This document shows, one piece after another, positions 35,550 through 44,829 of a DNA stretch of 64,000 nt. The notes under the pieces were generated by a model. The model searched no databases and was not told where the DNA came from. It saw nothing but the letters and a program-made list of their open reading frames with translations. The position numbers and the translations under genes were made by a program. Within the stretch, counting starts at the first letter, position 1; each line of letters opens with the position of its first letter. This stretch comes from Cronobacter muytjensii ATCC 51329 (GTDB lineage Bacteria > Pseudomonadota > Gammaproteobacteria > Enterobacterales > Enterobacteriaceae): the NCBI RefSeq assembly GCF_001277195.1, contig NZ_CP012268.1:4092001-4156000 (forward strand). Reading direction: 5' to 3'.

Positions 35550-36008
35550 TTATTTACGCCCGGAATGACCGAAACCGCCTTCACCGCGATCGGTAGCGGT
35601 AAACTCTTCTACCAGATTAAATTCCGCCTGCACGACCGGTACAAAAACCATTTGCGCGATGCGCTCGCCAGGCTCAATGGTGAAGCTCTGCTGGCCACGG
35701 TTCCAGACGGAAACCATCAGCTGGCCCTGGTAATCGGAATCAATAAGCCCGACCAGATTGCCCAGCACGACGCCATGTTTATGCCCGAGGCCTGAGCGCG
35801 GCAGAATAACAGCGGCGAGCGTTGGATCGGCGATATGAATGGCGAGGCCAGTTGGCAGGAGCGTGGTCGCACCCGGCGCCAGTTCAACGGACTCGTCCAG
35901 GCAGGCGCGCAGATCGAGGCCTGCTGAGCCAGAGGTGGCGTACGTCGGCAGCGGGAATTGCTCGCCCACACGCGGGTCCAGAATCTTAACGTCGATTTTT
36001 TTCATCAT
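35550..36008 (-). CDS. dut: Deoxyuridine triphosphatase
   Basis: 152 residues, trimeric dUTPase. Conserved motifs in order: AGLDLRA, PRSGLGHKHGVVLGN, GLIDSDYQG, RIAQMVFVP and the C-terminal DRGEGGFGHSG. Hydrolyses dUTP to dUMP, keeping uracil out of DNA. The start at 36008 (MMKK) overlaps the end of coaBC by 23 bases, as in E. coli, and is preferred over longer in-frame starts. Confidence 0.97.
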   Translation of the reverse strand: MMKKIDVKILDPRVGEQFPLPTYATSGSAGLDLRACLDESVELAPGATTLLPTGLAIHIADPTLAAVILPRSGLGHKHGVVLGNLVGLIDSDYQGQLMVSVWNRGQQSFTIEPGERIAQMVFVPVVQAEFNLVEEFTATDRGEGGFGHSGRK

Positions 36009-37197
36009 AACGGGTAACAATCTCGTCCAGTAAACGTTGGCCAAGGAGCGCCTTCCGCTCAAGCGGTAAGACTTTATCTCCCTCCTGCCAGAAAAGATGC
36101 AAAGCGTTGGTATCGCTGTTAAATCCCTGACCCGCTTGCGACACATCGTTGGCGCAAATCAGATCAAGGTTTTTACGCAGGCGTTTTTGCCGCGCATATT
36201 CTTCCACATTATTTGTTTCGGCAGCAAACCCGACAACATAAGGACGATTTTCCACAAGCGCCGCGACGCCTGCGACAATATCAGGGTTTTTCACCATTTT
36301 TAGCGTGAGTTCGTCGCCCTGTTTTTTTATTTTTTCGCTGGAAATCGTTTCGGCGCGGTAATCCGCCACGGCCGCGCAGCCGATAAAAATATGCTGCTGC
36401 GCTGCACGTTGCTGAACGGCGGCTTCCATCTCCAGAGCGCTTTCCACATCAATGCGTTCGACACCCGCTGGCGTCGATAAGTTGACCGGCCCCGACACCA
36501 GCGTGACGCGCGCGCCGCGCGCGCTGGCTGCCGCCGCAATAGCGAAGCCCATTTTACCGGAGCTGTCGTTGGTGATGTAGCGCACCGGATCAAGCCGCTC
36601 ACGGGTCGGACCCGCGGTAATCATGATGTTGAGATGTTGCAGATCGTTGACAGGGGCGAAGTGGTTAACGGCGAGGTCCACAATCTCCAGCGGATCGAGC
36701 ATACGGCCTGGCCCGACATCACCGCAGGCCTGGCTGCCGCTGTCAGGGCCCCAGATATGCAGACCGCGCGAGGCAAGCAGCGCAATATTGTGCTGCGTCG
36801 CGACGTTACGGTACATCTGCTGATTCATTGCAGGAACGACGGCGACAGGCGAGGGCGTCGCGAGACAAATCGTCGTGACCAGATCATTCGCCATACCCGC
36901 CGCAACGCGCGCGATGAGATCCGCCGTCGCGGGTGCCAGGATGACTAAATCGGCCCATTTACCAAGCTCAATATGGCCCATAGCGGCCTCGGCGGCCGGG
37001 TCGAGCAGGCTGTCTGACACAGGGTAGCCGGAAACGGCCTGCAGGCTCAGCGGCGTGATAAACGCTTTTGCCGCTTCGGTCATGGCGACGCGCACTTCTG
37101 CGCCCCGCTCACGCAAACGCCGCACCAGTTCCGGCGCTTTATACGCCGCAATACCGCCGCTGACGCCCAAAACGATTTTTTTACCGGCAAGCCCCAT
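35986..37197 (-). CDS. coaBC: Bifunctional phosphopantothenoylcysteine decarboxylase/synthetase
   Basis: 403 residues. N-terminal CoaC flavoprotein with the His in MGHIELGKWAD, PASANT-like motif GMANDL, and Cys of SQACGDVGPG. C-terminal CoaB synthetase (AGPTRERLDPVRYITNDSSGKMG, then KIKKQGD and PVVGFAAETN-type end). Two steps from phosphopantothenate to phosphopantetheine. Start at 37197 with AGGAAGAG upstream; it gives the MGLAGKKIVLG N-terminus seen in orthologs. Confidence 0.96.
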   Translation of the reverse strand: MGLAGKKIVLGVSGGIAAYKAPELVRRLRERGAEVRVAMTEAAKAFITPLSLQAVSGYPVSDSLLDPAAEAAMGHIELGKWADLVILAPATADLIARVAAGMANDLVTTICLATPSPVAVVPAMNQQMYRNVATQHNIALLASRGLHIWGPDSGSQACGDVGPGRMLDPLEIVDLAVNHFAPVNDLQHLNIMITAGPTRERLDPVRYITNDSSGKMGFAIAAAASARGARVTLVSGPVNLSTPAGVERIDVESALEMEAAVQQRAAQQHIFIGCAAVADYRAETISSEKIKKQGDELTLKMVKNPDIVAGVAALVENRPYVVGFAAETNNVEEYARQKRLRKNLDLICANDVSQAGQGFNSDTNALHLFWQEGDKVLPLERKALLGQRLLDEIVTRYDEKNRR

Positions 37198-37378
37198 TGT
37201 CTTCTCTTCCTGTCGCTTTCTGGAAAGCGGGCATTTTATCACAATCCGAAAAACTGCGCGGCGGTATGAAATTTAAACTTTGCGAGACGTTACGCAGGGA
37301 TCGATACACGCTGTCGCCAGCGACTGACCGCCTGCGCATAATGGCAAACAAAACAGGGCAAGGAAGACGATAGCTGTC

Positions 37379-38032
37379 ATGGACAACGGGCCGCGAGAAA
37401 AACTGATGCGATACGGCGCCGCCGATCTCAACGATGACGAACTGCTGGCAATTTTCCTGCGAACCGGGACGCCGGGTGCAGACGTGCTTACGCTGGCGAA
37501 GCGGCTGTTGCTGCATTTCGGATCGCTCTACAGCCTGCTTTCAGCAGACTGGCAGGCATTTCAGGGCTTCAGCGGCATTGGTACGGCGAAATATGTGCAA
37601 CTTAAAGCCGTGGCCGAACTGGCGCGGCGTTATTACGGCTCACGGCCCTCGCAGGAAACGGCGCTATTGAGCCCGACTATCACGCGCGAGTTTCTGCAAA
37701 GCCAGCTTTCAGCGCTGGAACGCGAAGTGTTTCTGGTCGTCTTTCTGGATAATCAGAACCGTGTTATCAGGCAAAATACGCTGTTTACCGGCACGCTCAG
37801 CCATGTCGAAGTGCATCCGCGCGAAATCGTCCGCGAGGCGGTGCGGCTCAACGCTGCCGGAATTATTCTGGCGCATAACCATCCTTCCGGGCATGCCGAG
37901 CCCAGCCGGGCGGACAAACTGGTCACCGAGCGCATCGTGAAAAGTTGTCAGCTGGTGGATATTCGGGTGCTTGACCATCTGGTCATTGGGCGTGGAGAAT
38001 ACGTTTCTTTCGCCGAACGTGGGTGGATATAA
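37379..38032 (+). CDS. radC: RadC/MPN-domain protein
   Basis: 217 residues (E. coli 222). N-terminal UPF0758 helix-hairpin-helix region, then an MPN domain with the JAMM metal motif AHNHPSGHAEPSRADK. Once linked to DNA repair, but that phenotype is due to recG; real function unknown. The start has only a distant ribosome site. Divergent from coaBC, upstream of rpmB-rpmG. Confidence 0.92.
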   Translation: MDNGPREKLMRYGAADLNDDELLAIFLRTGTPGADVLTLAKRLLLHFGSLYSLLSADWQAFQGFSGIGTAKYVQLKAVAELARRYYGSRPSQETALLSPTITREFLQSQLSALEREVFLVVFLDNQNRVIRQNTLFTGTLSHVEVHPREIVREAVRLNAAGIILAHNHPSGHAEPSRADKLVTERIVKSCQLVDIRVLDHLVIGRGEYVSFAERGWI

Positions 38033-38074
38033 GCCAGACGTGGCGATCCTTAGCGATCTTTATTTGTTCGGGAC

Positions 38075-38103
38075 TTGAGCAGACGGTCCCGGCAGCGTAT
38101 ACT
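38075..38103 (+). promoter_or_regulatory. Sigma70 promoter of rpmB-rpmG
   Basis: TTGAGC (38075-38080) and TATACT (38098-38103) at an ideal 17-base spacing. It gives a leader of about 135 bases before rpmB. Confidence 0.75.
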
Positions 38104-38246
38104 ACGCCACCTTTGAGAATCTCGGGTTTGGCATGTGGGCCTGGCAATGCGAGTTCCATTGAACCGCCAGACTGGGCCATCAGGCCTGACGAGGCTGCCA
38201 ATACCCTATACGAAGCTCGAGCTAATTTGATTTTTGGAGAATAGAC

Positions 38247-38483
38247 ATGTCCCGAGTCTGCCAAGTTACTGGCAAGCGTCCGGTGACCGGTAACAACCGT
38301 TCCCACGCACTGAACGCGACTAAACGCCGTTTTCTGCCGAACCTGCACTCTCACCGTTTCTGGGTTGAGAGCGAAAAGCGTTTCGTTACTCTGCGCGTAT
38401 CTGCTAAAGGTATGCGTGTAATTGATAAAAAAGGCATCGATGTAGTTCTTTCTGAACTGCGTGCCCGTGGCGAAAAGTACTAA
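38247..38483 (+). CDS. rpmB: Ribosomal protein L28
   Basis: 78 residues, full length, starting MSRVCQVTGKRP with GGAGAATAG upstream. Large-subunit protein. In an operon with rpmG (20-base gap). Confidence 0.99.
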   Translation: MSRVCQVTGKRPVTGNNRSHALNATKRRFLPNLHSHRFWVESEKRFVTLRVSAKGMRVIDKKGIDVVLSELRARGEKY

Positions 38484-38503
38484 GTACTTAGAGGAAATAA
38501 ATC

Positions 38504-38671
38504 ATGGCTAAAGGTATTCGCGAGAAAATCAAGCTGGTTTCTTCTGCTGGTACTGGTCACTTCTATACCACCACGAAGAACAAACGTACTAAGCCGGAAA
38601 AACTGGAACTGAAGAAATTCGATCCGGTTGTCCGTCAACACGTTCTCTACAAAGAAGCTAAAATCAAATAA
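38504..38671 (+). CDS. rpmG: Ribosomal protein L33
   Basis: 55 residues: starts MAKGIREKIKLVSSAG and ends YKEAKIK. It has an AGAGGAAATAA ribosome site. No zinc-binding cysteines, so it is the Cys-free form usual in enterobacteria. A strong terminator follows. Confidence 0.99.
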   Translation: MAKGIREKIKLVSSAGTGHFYTTTKNKRTKPEKLELKKFDPVVRQHVLYKEAKIK

Positions 38672-38691
38672 GATTTTAGTCAGATTTGTAC

Positions 38692-38719
38692 AAAAACCCC
38701 GCTTCGGCGGGGTTTTTTG
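38692..38719 (+). terminator. Terminator after rpmG
   Basis: Stem AAACCCCGC / GCGGGGTTT around a TTCG tetraloop, followed by a T run; an exceptionally stable hairpin. Confidence 0.95.
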
Positions 38720-38779
38720 TTTTCTGCGTTGTCCCCATATCTATCCTTACTGCTTCTGTTAACTCACGCGAGAAACGCT

Positions 38780-39589
38780 ATGCCTGAATTACCTGAGGTG
38801 GAAACCAGCCGTCGCGGGATTGAGCCGCATCTGGTTGGCGAAACCATCCTGCACGCCGTTGTGCGCAATAGCCGGCTACGCTGGCCAGTTTCTGATGAAA
38901 TCCATGCGTTAAGCGACAAACCCGTCCTCAGCGTGCAGCGTCGCGCTAAATATCTGCTGCTGGAGCTGCCGGACGGCTGGATAATTATTCATCTGGGCAT
39001 GTCCGGTAGCCTGCGTATCCTGCCGGAGGAGCGCCCGGCCGAGAAACACGACCATGTCGACCTGGTGATGAGTAACGGCAAAGTGCTGCGCTATACCGAT
39101 CCGCGCCGCTTCGGCGCCTGGCTATGGACGCGCGAGCTGGAAGGGCATAACGTCCTGGCGCATCTGGGGCCGGAGCCGCTCAGCGAGGCGTTTAACGGCG
39201 CGTATCTGCATCAAAAATGCACGAAAAAGAAAGTCGCTATCAAACCCTGGCTGATGGATAACAAGCTCGTGGTAGGCGTCGGCAATATCTACGCCAGCGA
39301 GTCGCTGTTTGCCGCCGGGATCCACCCCGATCGGCTGGCCTCGTCATTGTCAGAAAAAGAGTGTGAACTACTGGCGCAGGCGATCAAAGCGGTACTGTTG
39401 CGATCGATTGAACAGGGCGGTACGACGCTGCGTGATTTTCTGCAAAGCGACGGCAAGCCGGGCTATTTTGCGCAGCAGTTGCAGGTCTACGGGCGTGAAG
39501 GCGAACCGTGTCGGGTCTGCGGCGCGCCGATTCTGGCAGGGAAACATGCCCAGCGCCGTACCTACTGGTGCCGACGCTGTCAGAAGTGA
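38780..39589 (+). CDS. mutM: Formamidopyrimidine-DNA glycosylase
   Basis: 269 residues. Catalytic proline is residue 2 (MPELPEVE), so the ATG at 38780 is the required start; upstream in-frame codons would bury it. The C-terminal zinc finger has the four cysteines of CRVCGAP and WCRRCQK. It excises oxidised purines such as 8-oxoG. Convergent with coaD. Confidence 0.98.
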   Translation: MPELPEVETSRRGIEPHLVGETILHAVVRNSRLRWPVSDEIHALSDKPVLSVQRRAKYLLLELPDGWIIIHLGMSGSLRILPEERPAEKHDHVDLVMSNGKVLRYTDPRRFGAWLWTRELEGHNVLAHLGPEPLSEAFNGAYLHQKCTKKKVAIKPWLMDNKLVVGVGNIYASESLFAAGIHPDRLASSLSEKECELLAQAIKAVLLRSIEQGGTTLRDFLQSDGKPGYFAQQLQVYGREGEPCRVCGAPILAGKHAQRRTYWCRRCQK

Positions 39590-40069
39590 TTAACGCAGCT
39601 TCTCCAGCAACGCCTGGTGAACATGCGCAGGCAGGAAGTGGGAGACATCGCCCTGATGGCGCGCCACTTCCTTCACCAGGCTTGATGAGATAAAGGACCA
39701 CTCTTTCGAGGGCATCAGAAACACGCTCTCAAGCGAAGGCATCAGATGGCGATTCATATGCGCCAGCTGCATTTCATACTCGAAATCACCCGCGGTGCGC
39801 AGGCCGCGTACCAGAACATTCGCCTGCCGGGTCTGCGCAAAGTTCGCCATCAGATCGCTAAAGCCGGTCACGCTGACGTTCGGCAGATGCGCCGCCGCCT
39901 GCTGCGCCAGCGCCACGCGCTCATCCAGCGAAAACATGGTCTTTTTATGCGGGCTGGCGGCCACCGCCAGAATCAGTTCATCAAACATGCTGGCCGCACG
40001 AGTAATAATATCGAGATGACCGTTAGTGATCGGGTCGAACGTACCTGGATAAATCGCGCGAGTGGTCAT
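39590..40069 (-). CDS. coaD: Phosphopantetheine adenylyltransferase
   Basis: 159 residues. Nucleotidyltransferase motif GTFDPITNGHLD and the C-terminal SLVKEVARHQGDVSHFLP are intact. Makes dephospho-CoA from phosphopantetheine. Follows waaE by 4 bases, in the waaA-waaE-coaD order typical of Klebsiella and Serratia. Confidence 0.98.
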   Translation of the reverse strand: MTTRAIYPGTFDPITNGHLDIITRAASMFDELILAVAASPHKKTMFSLDERVALAQQAAAHLPNVSVTGFSDLMANFAQTRQANVLVRGLRTAGDFEYEMQLAHMNRHLMPSLESVFLMPSKEWSFISSSLVKEVARHQGDVSHFLPAHVHQALLEKLR

Positions 40070-40073
40070 AGCG

Positions 40074-40841
40074 TTACTTTTCCGTATAGCCGCGGTTTAG
40101 CGCCCACAGCTCGGTATATTTGTTGAAGGTGTACTGGGCGTTCACCACGGCCAGCAGCCAGCCCTGACGGCCATCCAGCACGCCTGCGCGCAGCAGAAGC
40201 GTCTTGCAGAATGCGGCCAGCGTATGTCCGAAAATCCCCGCTACCGACACCTTTTTGCCCCTCAGATGACGTTCCTGAGCCCAGGCGGTGGCGTAGCCTA
40301 ACTGCTTGCGCTGAAAACCCGCGAAATCCCGGCAGGTCAGGTGCAGCAGATCGCCCTGCAGGGCGACCACGCGCGCATCCGGCGCGTCGAGCGATTCGTG
40401 CACCAGATTATCATTATAGCGATAGCGCTCGCGGGCATAGAGGCGGGTGACGCGGTCCGGATACCAGCCGCTGTGGCGCATAAAGCGGCCCAGAAACAGA
40501 TTGCGGCGGGCGATGCTGTAAACCGTCTGCGGATCGGGATTTTCCAGCACCTGACGAATCGCCTGGGCCAGTTCTGGCGTCACGCGCTCGTCGGTATCGA
40601 TCATCAGAATGTAATCACCGCTGGCGTGCTGCTGAGCCCGCTGGCGCTGAACGCCGTAGCCCTGCCAGTCGGTTTCGACGAACACGTTCGCGCCGGCTGC
40701 CGTCGCGACAGCGACAGTCTCGTCGCTGCTGCCGGAATCCAGCACCACGATTTCATCAGCAAAGGCCACGGAGGCGAGACAATCCGGCAGCAGCAGCGCC
40801 GCGTTTTTGGCGATCATCACCACCGAGAGACGCGCGCGCAT
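40074..40841 (-). CDS. waaE: LPS core beta-glycosyltransferase WaaE
   Basis: 255-residue family 2 glycosyltransferase. N-terminal nucleotide-binding fold (SVVMIAKNAALLLPDCL, VVLDSGSSDET) and metal motif DTDE at 82-85. In Klebsiella WaaE adds glucose to heptose I of the inner core. The ATG overlaps the waaA stop (TGATG), so the two are translationally coupled; in-frame codons further upstream lie inside waaA. Confidence 0.9.
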   Translation of the reverse strand: MRARLSVVMIAKNAALLLPDCLASVAFADEIVVLDSGSSDETVAVATAAGANVFVETDWQGYGVQRQRAQQHASGDYILMIDTDERVTPELAQAIRQVLENPDPQTVYSIARRNLFLGRFMRHSGWYPDRVTRLYARERYRYNDNLVHESLDAPDARVVALQGDLLHLTCRDFAGFQRKQLGYATAWAQERHLRGKKVSVAGIFGHTLAAFCKTLLLRAGVLDGRQGWLLAVVNAQYTFNKYTELWALNRGYTEK

Positions 40842-42115
40842 CAGTGGCTCCGCTGCGGAAGGTACGGCTGCAGCAGCTGCAACAGACGCTGTAGCGCGCC
40901 TTGGTTCTGGTGCAGCACTTCGACCGCATGACGGCCATACCACAGACGATAGTCCTCGTCAGTCAGCAGCGTGGAGATCTCTTTTACCAGCGAATCGGCG
41001 CCGGTCACCGTGATAAGTCCGTCGGCTTCCTGCAATTTGGCGCAGATATCTTTGAAATTAAATGTATGCGGGCCCATCAGCACGGGAATGGCGTGGGCGG
41101 CGGGCTCCAGTGGATTATGGCCGCCGCGCTCGACAAGGCTGCCGCCGACAAACGCGAGATCGGCGATGCCGTACAGCAGCATCAGTTCGCCCATCGTATC
41201 GCCAATCACCACCTGGGTACTGCCAGAGGGGATTTCGCCGGTACTGCGCAGCGTAAAACTAAAGCCCGCTTTTTGCACCATATCGCGGGCGTCTTTAAAG
41301 CGCTCCGGGTGGCGCGGCACCAGAATCAGCAGCAGATCGGGAAAGGTTGCCAGTAGCTGGCGATGCGCCTGCAGAATAATCGCCTCTTCACCGTCGTGCG
41401 TGCTGGTGGCTATCCAGACCTGGCGACGCGGCGCCCACTGACGGCGCAGCGTTACCGCGCGAGCCGCCAGTTCCGGCGTCACGGAGATATCAAACTTCAG
41501 GCTGCCGGTCACGGCCAGCTGGTTACGCTTGAGGCCAAGCGCGGTAAAGCGGCTGGCGTCTTCATCATTTTGCGCGGCGATCAGCGTGATTTTCGACAGT
41601 AGACGGCGCATAAATCCACCGAGTTTTTGATAGCCCTTCGCGGAACGTTCGGAAAGCCGCGCGTTAGCGATAACCAGCGGAATTTTGCGCTGATGCAGCG
41701 CGGAAATCATGTTCGGCCACAGTTCGGTTTCCATCACGATAACCAGCTTCGGGCGCACGGTTTCCAGAAAACGATGCATCGCGCAGGGCAAATCGTAAGG
41801 CAGATAGACGTGATGTACATCTTTGCCGAACGCCGACTGTACGCGCTCAGAGCCCGTCGGCGTCATGGTGGTGACGGTGATCGGCAGAGAAGGGTAGCGG
41901 TGGCGCAATGCGCGCACTAGCGGGATCGCGGCCAGGGTTTCGCCCACCGATACGGAGTGCAGCAGAATACCGTCCGGCAACACTTTTCCCTGACAAAAGC
42001 CGTAGCGTTCCCCCCATCGTTTGCGATAGGCAGGGGCTTTACGGCTGCGGAGCAGAAGCCGCACCCAGACAAAAGGCTGTATCAGGTAGAGCAGAGCGGT
42101 ATACAACGATTCCAA
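40841..42115 (-). CDS. waaA: 3-deoxy-D-manno-octulosonic acid (Kdo) transferase
   Basis: 424 residues from a TTG at 42115; this matches the E. coli length and N-terminus (LYTALLYLIQP). An ATG at 42160 would add 15 unconserved residues. Single-membrane-anchor GT-B enzyme. Motifs SVSVGETLAAIPLVRAL, TTMTPTGSERV, ATSTHDGEE and GGSLVERGGHNPLE are present. It transfers Kdo to lipid IVA, the first step of LPS core assembly. Confidence 0.93.
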   Translation of the reverse strand: MESLYTALLYLIQPFVWVRLLLRSRKAPAYRKRWGERYGFCQGKVLPDGILLHSVSVGETLAAIPLVRALRHRYPSLPITVTTMTPTGSERVQSAFGKDVHHVYLPYDLPCAMHRFLETVRPKLVIVMETELWPNMISALHQRKIPLVIANARLSERSAKGYQKLGGFMRRLLSKITLIAAQNDEDASRFTALGLKRNQLAVTGSLKFDISVTPELAARAVTLRRQWAPRRQVWIATSTHDGEEAIILQAHRQLLATFPDLLLILVPRHPERFKDARDMVQKAGFSFTLRSTGEIPSGSTQVVIGDTMGELMLLYGIADLAFVGGSLVERGGHNPLEPAAHAIPVLMGPHTFNFKDICAKLQEADGLITVTGADSLVKEISTLLTDEDYRLWYGRHAVEVLHQNQGALQRLLQLLQPYLPQRSH

Positions 42116-42411
42116 GCTAATATCCGTTATTTTCTTTATCGGCGGGCAAATTCTAAGCATTTAGCCCGGTTAAAGCTATTGTTTTGGCGCCAGCCGACGC
42201 GTTTTGCCTGCCGGAAGTATACAGATAAGCGGGAAGAGGAAGAAGCGGGCGGCGGCAACCGCCTGCCGTGTCAGGCTGTAACGCAGAAGAAATCAGGGAA
42301 CGGCTTTTTTTACTCCATCCAGATGGCAGGCAATACGTTCCGAAAAGCCCCCGAAACTGTCTCTGGTGATAAAGGCGCAGGCCATATTATGCCGCCTGCG
42401 CCCGCCGGTTT
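42116..42411. other. Gap between waaA and the WaaH-like gene
   Basis: About 300 bases with no credible gene. It contains the terminator of the WaaH-like gene and presumably the waaA promoter. Confidence 0.5.
42374..42402 (-). terminator. Probable terminator after the WaaH-like gene
   Basis: Perfect 9-bp stem GGCGCAGGC / GCCTGCGCC with an 11-base loop. On the minus strand only TTTAT follows, so the T tract is weak. Confidence 0.6.
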
Positions 42412-43395
42412 TTAGCCCGCCATTTTTTTCAGGCGGAAATAGCGACGACCCAGACGCCAGCGCTGCTTAAAGCCGCGCGCGTTCTTCCAGATCATCTCCC
42501 AGATGCCCCGCTCGAAAAGCTCACGCGTGATTTCACGCTTCTTCTGCGGATTTTCAATATTATTAATGCTGTGCAGGATCCCGAGCCCTTCTTTGGCGAT
42601 TTGCCAGTGGCATGCCGGTACGCGTTTCACCTGCTCCGGGTAACGTTCATTAATCGCGTTCAGCATCTCCAGAATCTTCATATAGTGGCGAGCCGATCGC
42701 ATCCGCGTGTCGTCCGTACCTGGCGTATGCGACACCGAGGCTGAGTGGATCAGGTAGTCATACAATGTTTCGTCGATGTACTGTACCCGCTGCGCTGTCA
42801 GCAACACTTCGGTAGTCCAGGGAATATCCTGATGGCGCAGGCCATGTTCGAAGCTAAAACCGTGGCGTTTAATAAAGTCGTGGCGATAGATATTAAGCCA
42901 GGTGACATGCAGGAATTTGCGCGAACTGAGTGCCATCTGCAGCCAGGTTGGGCCGTCCAGGACACCGGTTGAAGAGAGGCGATCTGACGGAAAAATTTTC
43001 TTCGCCGGGCGGCCGTCGTCATAGATATAGGTGCCGTTGCAGGTTGCGACATCAAGGTCATTCTGCGTGGCGATATCCAGCAGACGCGGGTAAAGCGTCG
43101 GGTAGATAACGTCGTCGATATCCGGAAACGCCAGATATTTCCCCTGCGCCAGCGCAAGGCCGGTATTGCGGGCCGCGGATACGCCCTGGTTTTCCTGTTT
43201 CACATACTGAAAAAGAGGAAACTGCGCGCGATAGCTTTCGGTGATTTCTGCGGAGCGGTCGGTCGACCCGTCGTCCACGACGATAAGCTCAACGCTTTCC
43301 AGTTGCTGACTTTTGATGCTGTCAAAAAAGGCGCTCAGGAATTTCTCGCCGTTATAAACCGCGACAATAATACTCAGAAGAGGGGTATCAGACAT
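42412..43395 (-). CDS. Family 2 glycosyltransferase, WaaH (YibD)-like
   Basis: 327 residues. GT-A fold: IIVAVYNGEKFLSAFFDSI, VVDDGSTDRSAEI and the metal-binding DIDD. The middle (STGVLDGPTWLQMALSS, then GLRHQDIPWTTEV) closely matches E. coli WaaH, which adds glucuronic acid to heptose III of the LPS core. In E. coli that gene lies between yibQ and tdh; here it sits next to waaA. Donor and acceptor are inferred. It is divergent from the glycosyltransferase gene at 43723. Confidence 0.8.
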   Translation of the reverse strand: MSDTPLLSIIVAVYNGEKFLSAFFDSIKSQQLESVELIVVDDGSTDRSAEITESYRAQFPLFQYVKQENQGVSAARNTGLALAQGKYLAFPDIDDVIYPTLYPRLLDIATQNDLDVATCNGTYIYDDGRPAKKIFPSDRLSSTGVLDGPTWLQMALSSRKFLHVTWLNIYRHDFIKRHGFSFEHGLRHQDIPWTTEVLLTAQRVQYIDETLYDYLIHSASVSHTPGTDDTRMRSARHYMKILEMLNAINERYPEQVKRVPACHWQIAKEGLGILHSINNIENPQKKREITRELFERGIWEMIWKNARGFKQRWRLGRRYFRLKKMAG

Positions 43396-43722
43396 GCTTT
43401 CTCCGTTGGATACCGGGTCGTACAGGCAAACCGCATCGCCTGACGTATGGCTTATTGACCGCTTACCGGGGCGGTGGTTCGCCAGCGTGTTGCTCCAGTT
43501 GCCGCTTATTATCTATGAAGTGGTAAAGAAAGCCACAGGCACGCGTCCGTTTGCGGGTGCATTACCTTTGCGTGTTGTGTAAGGTGCCTGCCAGTGATGG
43601 CGAAACCATGATGTGCAAGCGGGTTGCCCGCGCTTCTTTGGCGGGAGAAAAACTGCGAAGCCTTCATAAAGCCAAAGGTATACTTGTCAGCGCCGGACAG
43701 GCCGGTCAATAACAGGAAGATT
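43396..43722. other. Divergent region between two core glycosyltransferase genes
   Basis: 327 bases that must hold both promoters. A 62-codon frame (43394-43582, plus strand) overlaps the start of the WaaH-like gene and shows no recognisable product. Confidence 0.4.
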
Positions 43723-44829
43723 ATGCACATCGTTCATACCGAAGCGGACGGCGGGAAAGGTGGTCAGCCGCTGCGTATTATCAACGAATCTCTTGGCATG
43801 CAGTCACGCGGACACCAGGTCACAATTGTGTGTCCTGCAGAAGTGCCGCTCAGCACGCTGGCGCGGGACGCGGGCCTGACGGTTGTCAATCTGCCCATTA
43901 AGCGTAAAAAAATCGCTAACCTGCTGCGTCTGCGCGCCTGGCTAAAACACGAGGCGGGACATATTGATGTCATCAATAGTCACAACTCCGTAGATACCTG
44001 GCTTGCGGCGCTGGCCTGCGCGACACTGCGTCACGCGCCGCCGCTGGTGCGCACACGCCACGCCTCGGGCAAACCGCGTAATAACCGCGGCACCCGCTGG
44101 CTCTTCGGCACCGCCTGCGCGCATGTGGTCACGACTGGCGAGGCATTGCGTCATCAGCTTGAGGATATCGGCGTTCCGCTTTCACACAGCACCTCGGTTC
44201 CCAGTGGGGTTGATACGGCACGCTTTAAGCCCGGCGATAAAAACGCGGCACGCCGGCATTGCGGGCTGAGAGAAGAGGATTTCTGGCTGGGTGTGGTCTC
44301 GCATCTGCGGCCTAACAAGGGCCACAGCGTGTTGTTGCAGGCGCTGGCGCAAATCGATAACCCGCGTATCCGACTGGCGATTGTCGGCGAAGGGCCGCAT
44401 CGCGCCGCGCTGGAGCAGGAGATTGTCGCGCTGGGGTTGCAGGAGCGCGTGCTAATGGCTGGGCATCGCGCCGATCCCGAAGCCTGGTTCCCGGCGTTTG
44501 ATATCGCGCTGAGCCCGTCGCACGATATGGAAGGCGTACCGCAAGGAGTATTGCAGTCGCTCGCCTCGCGCGTGGCGACGATCGCTACCGACGCGGGCGG
44601 CACCGCGGATGCGGTCATTGATAACCAGACGGGTGTGCTGGTGGGCCAGCGGGATGCGCAGGCGTTAAAAGCCGCGATTATGCGGCTATATGACGACGCT
44701 GCGTTGCGCGAGCGGCTGGCGCAGCAGGGTTACGATTACCTGCGCAGCCATTTCACGCGCGACTGCATGCTGGATGCGATGGAACAGGTCTTCCGGAACG
44801 CCAGCCGTCAGGCCAGCAATTCCCGGTAA
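43723..44829 (+). CDS. Family 4 glycosyltransferase (LPS core)
   Basis: 368 residues from the ATG at 43723, which has AGGAAGAT upstream; longer in-frame starts lack conserved sequence. GT-B fold with N-terminal MHIVHTEADGGKGGQPLRI and the donor-binding region GVVSHLRPNKGHSVLLQAL through SPSHDMEGVPQGVLQSLAS (EX7E-type). Probably an outer-core sugar transferase; substrate unknown. It is the only plus-strand gene in the core block and its last 22 bases overlap the convergent gene at 44808. Confidence 0.82.
   Translation: MHIVHTEADGGKGGQPLRIINESLGMQSRGHQVTIVCPAEVPLSTLARDAGLTVVNLPIKRKKIANLLRLRAWLKHEAGHIDVINSHNSVDTWLAALACATLRHAPPLVRTRHASGKPRNNRGTRWLFGTACAHVVTTGEALRHQLEDIGVPLSHSTSVPSGVDTARFKPGDKNAARRHCGLREEDFWLGVVSHLRPNKGHSVLLQALAQIDNPRIRLAIVGEGPHRAALEQEIVALGLQERVLMAGHRADPEAWFPAFDIALSPSHDMEGVPQGVLQSLASRVATIATDAGGTADAVIDNQTGVLVGQRDAQALKAAIMRLYDDAALRERLAQQGYDYLRSHFTRDCMLDAMEQVFRNASRQASNSR

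Noticed and set aside
43394..43582. 62-codon plus-strand frame between two glycosyltransferase genes
   Set aside because: Its start overlaps the opposite gene's start, its purine-rich site is part of that gene, and the product is not recognisable.
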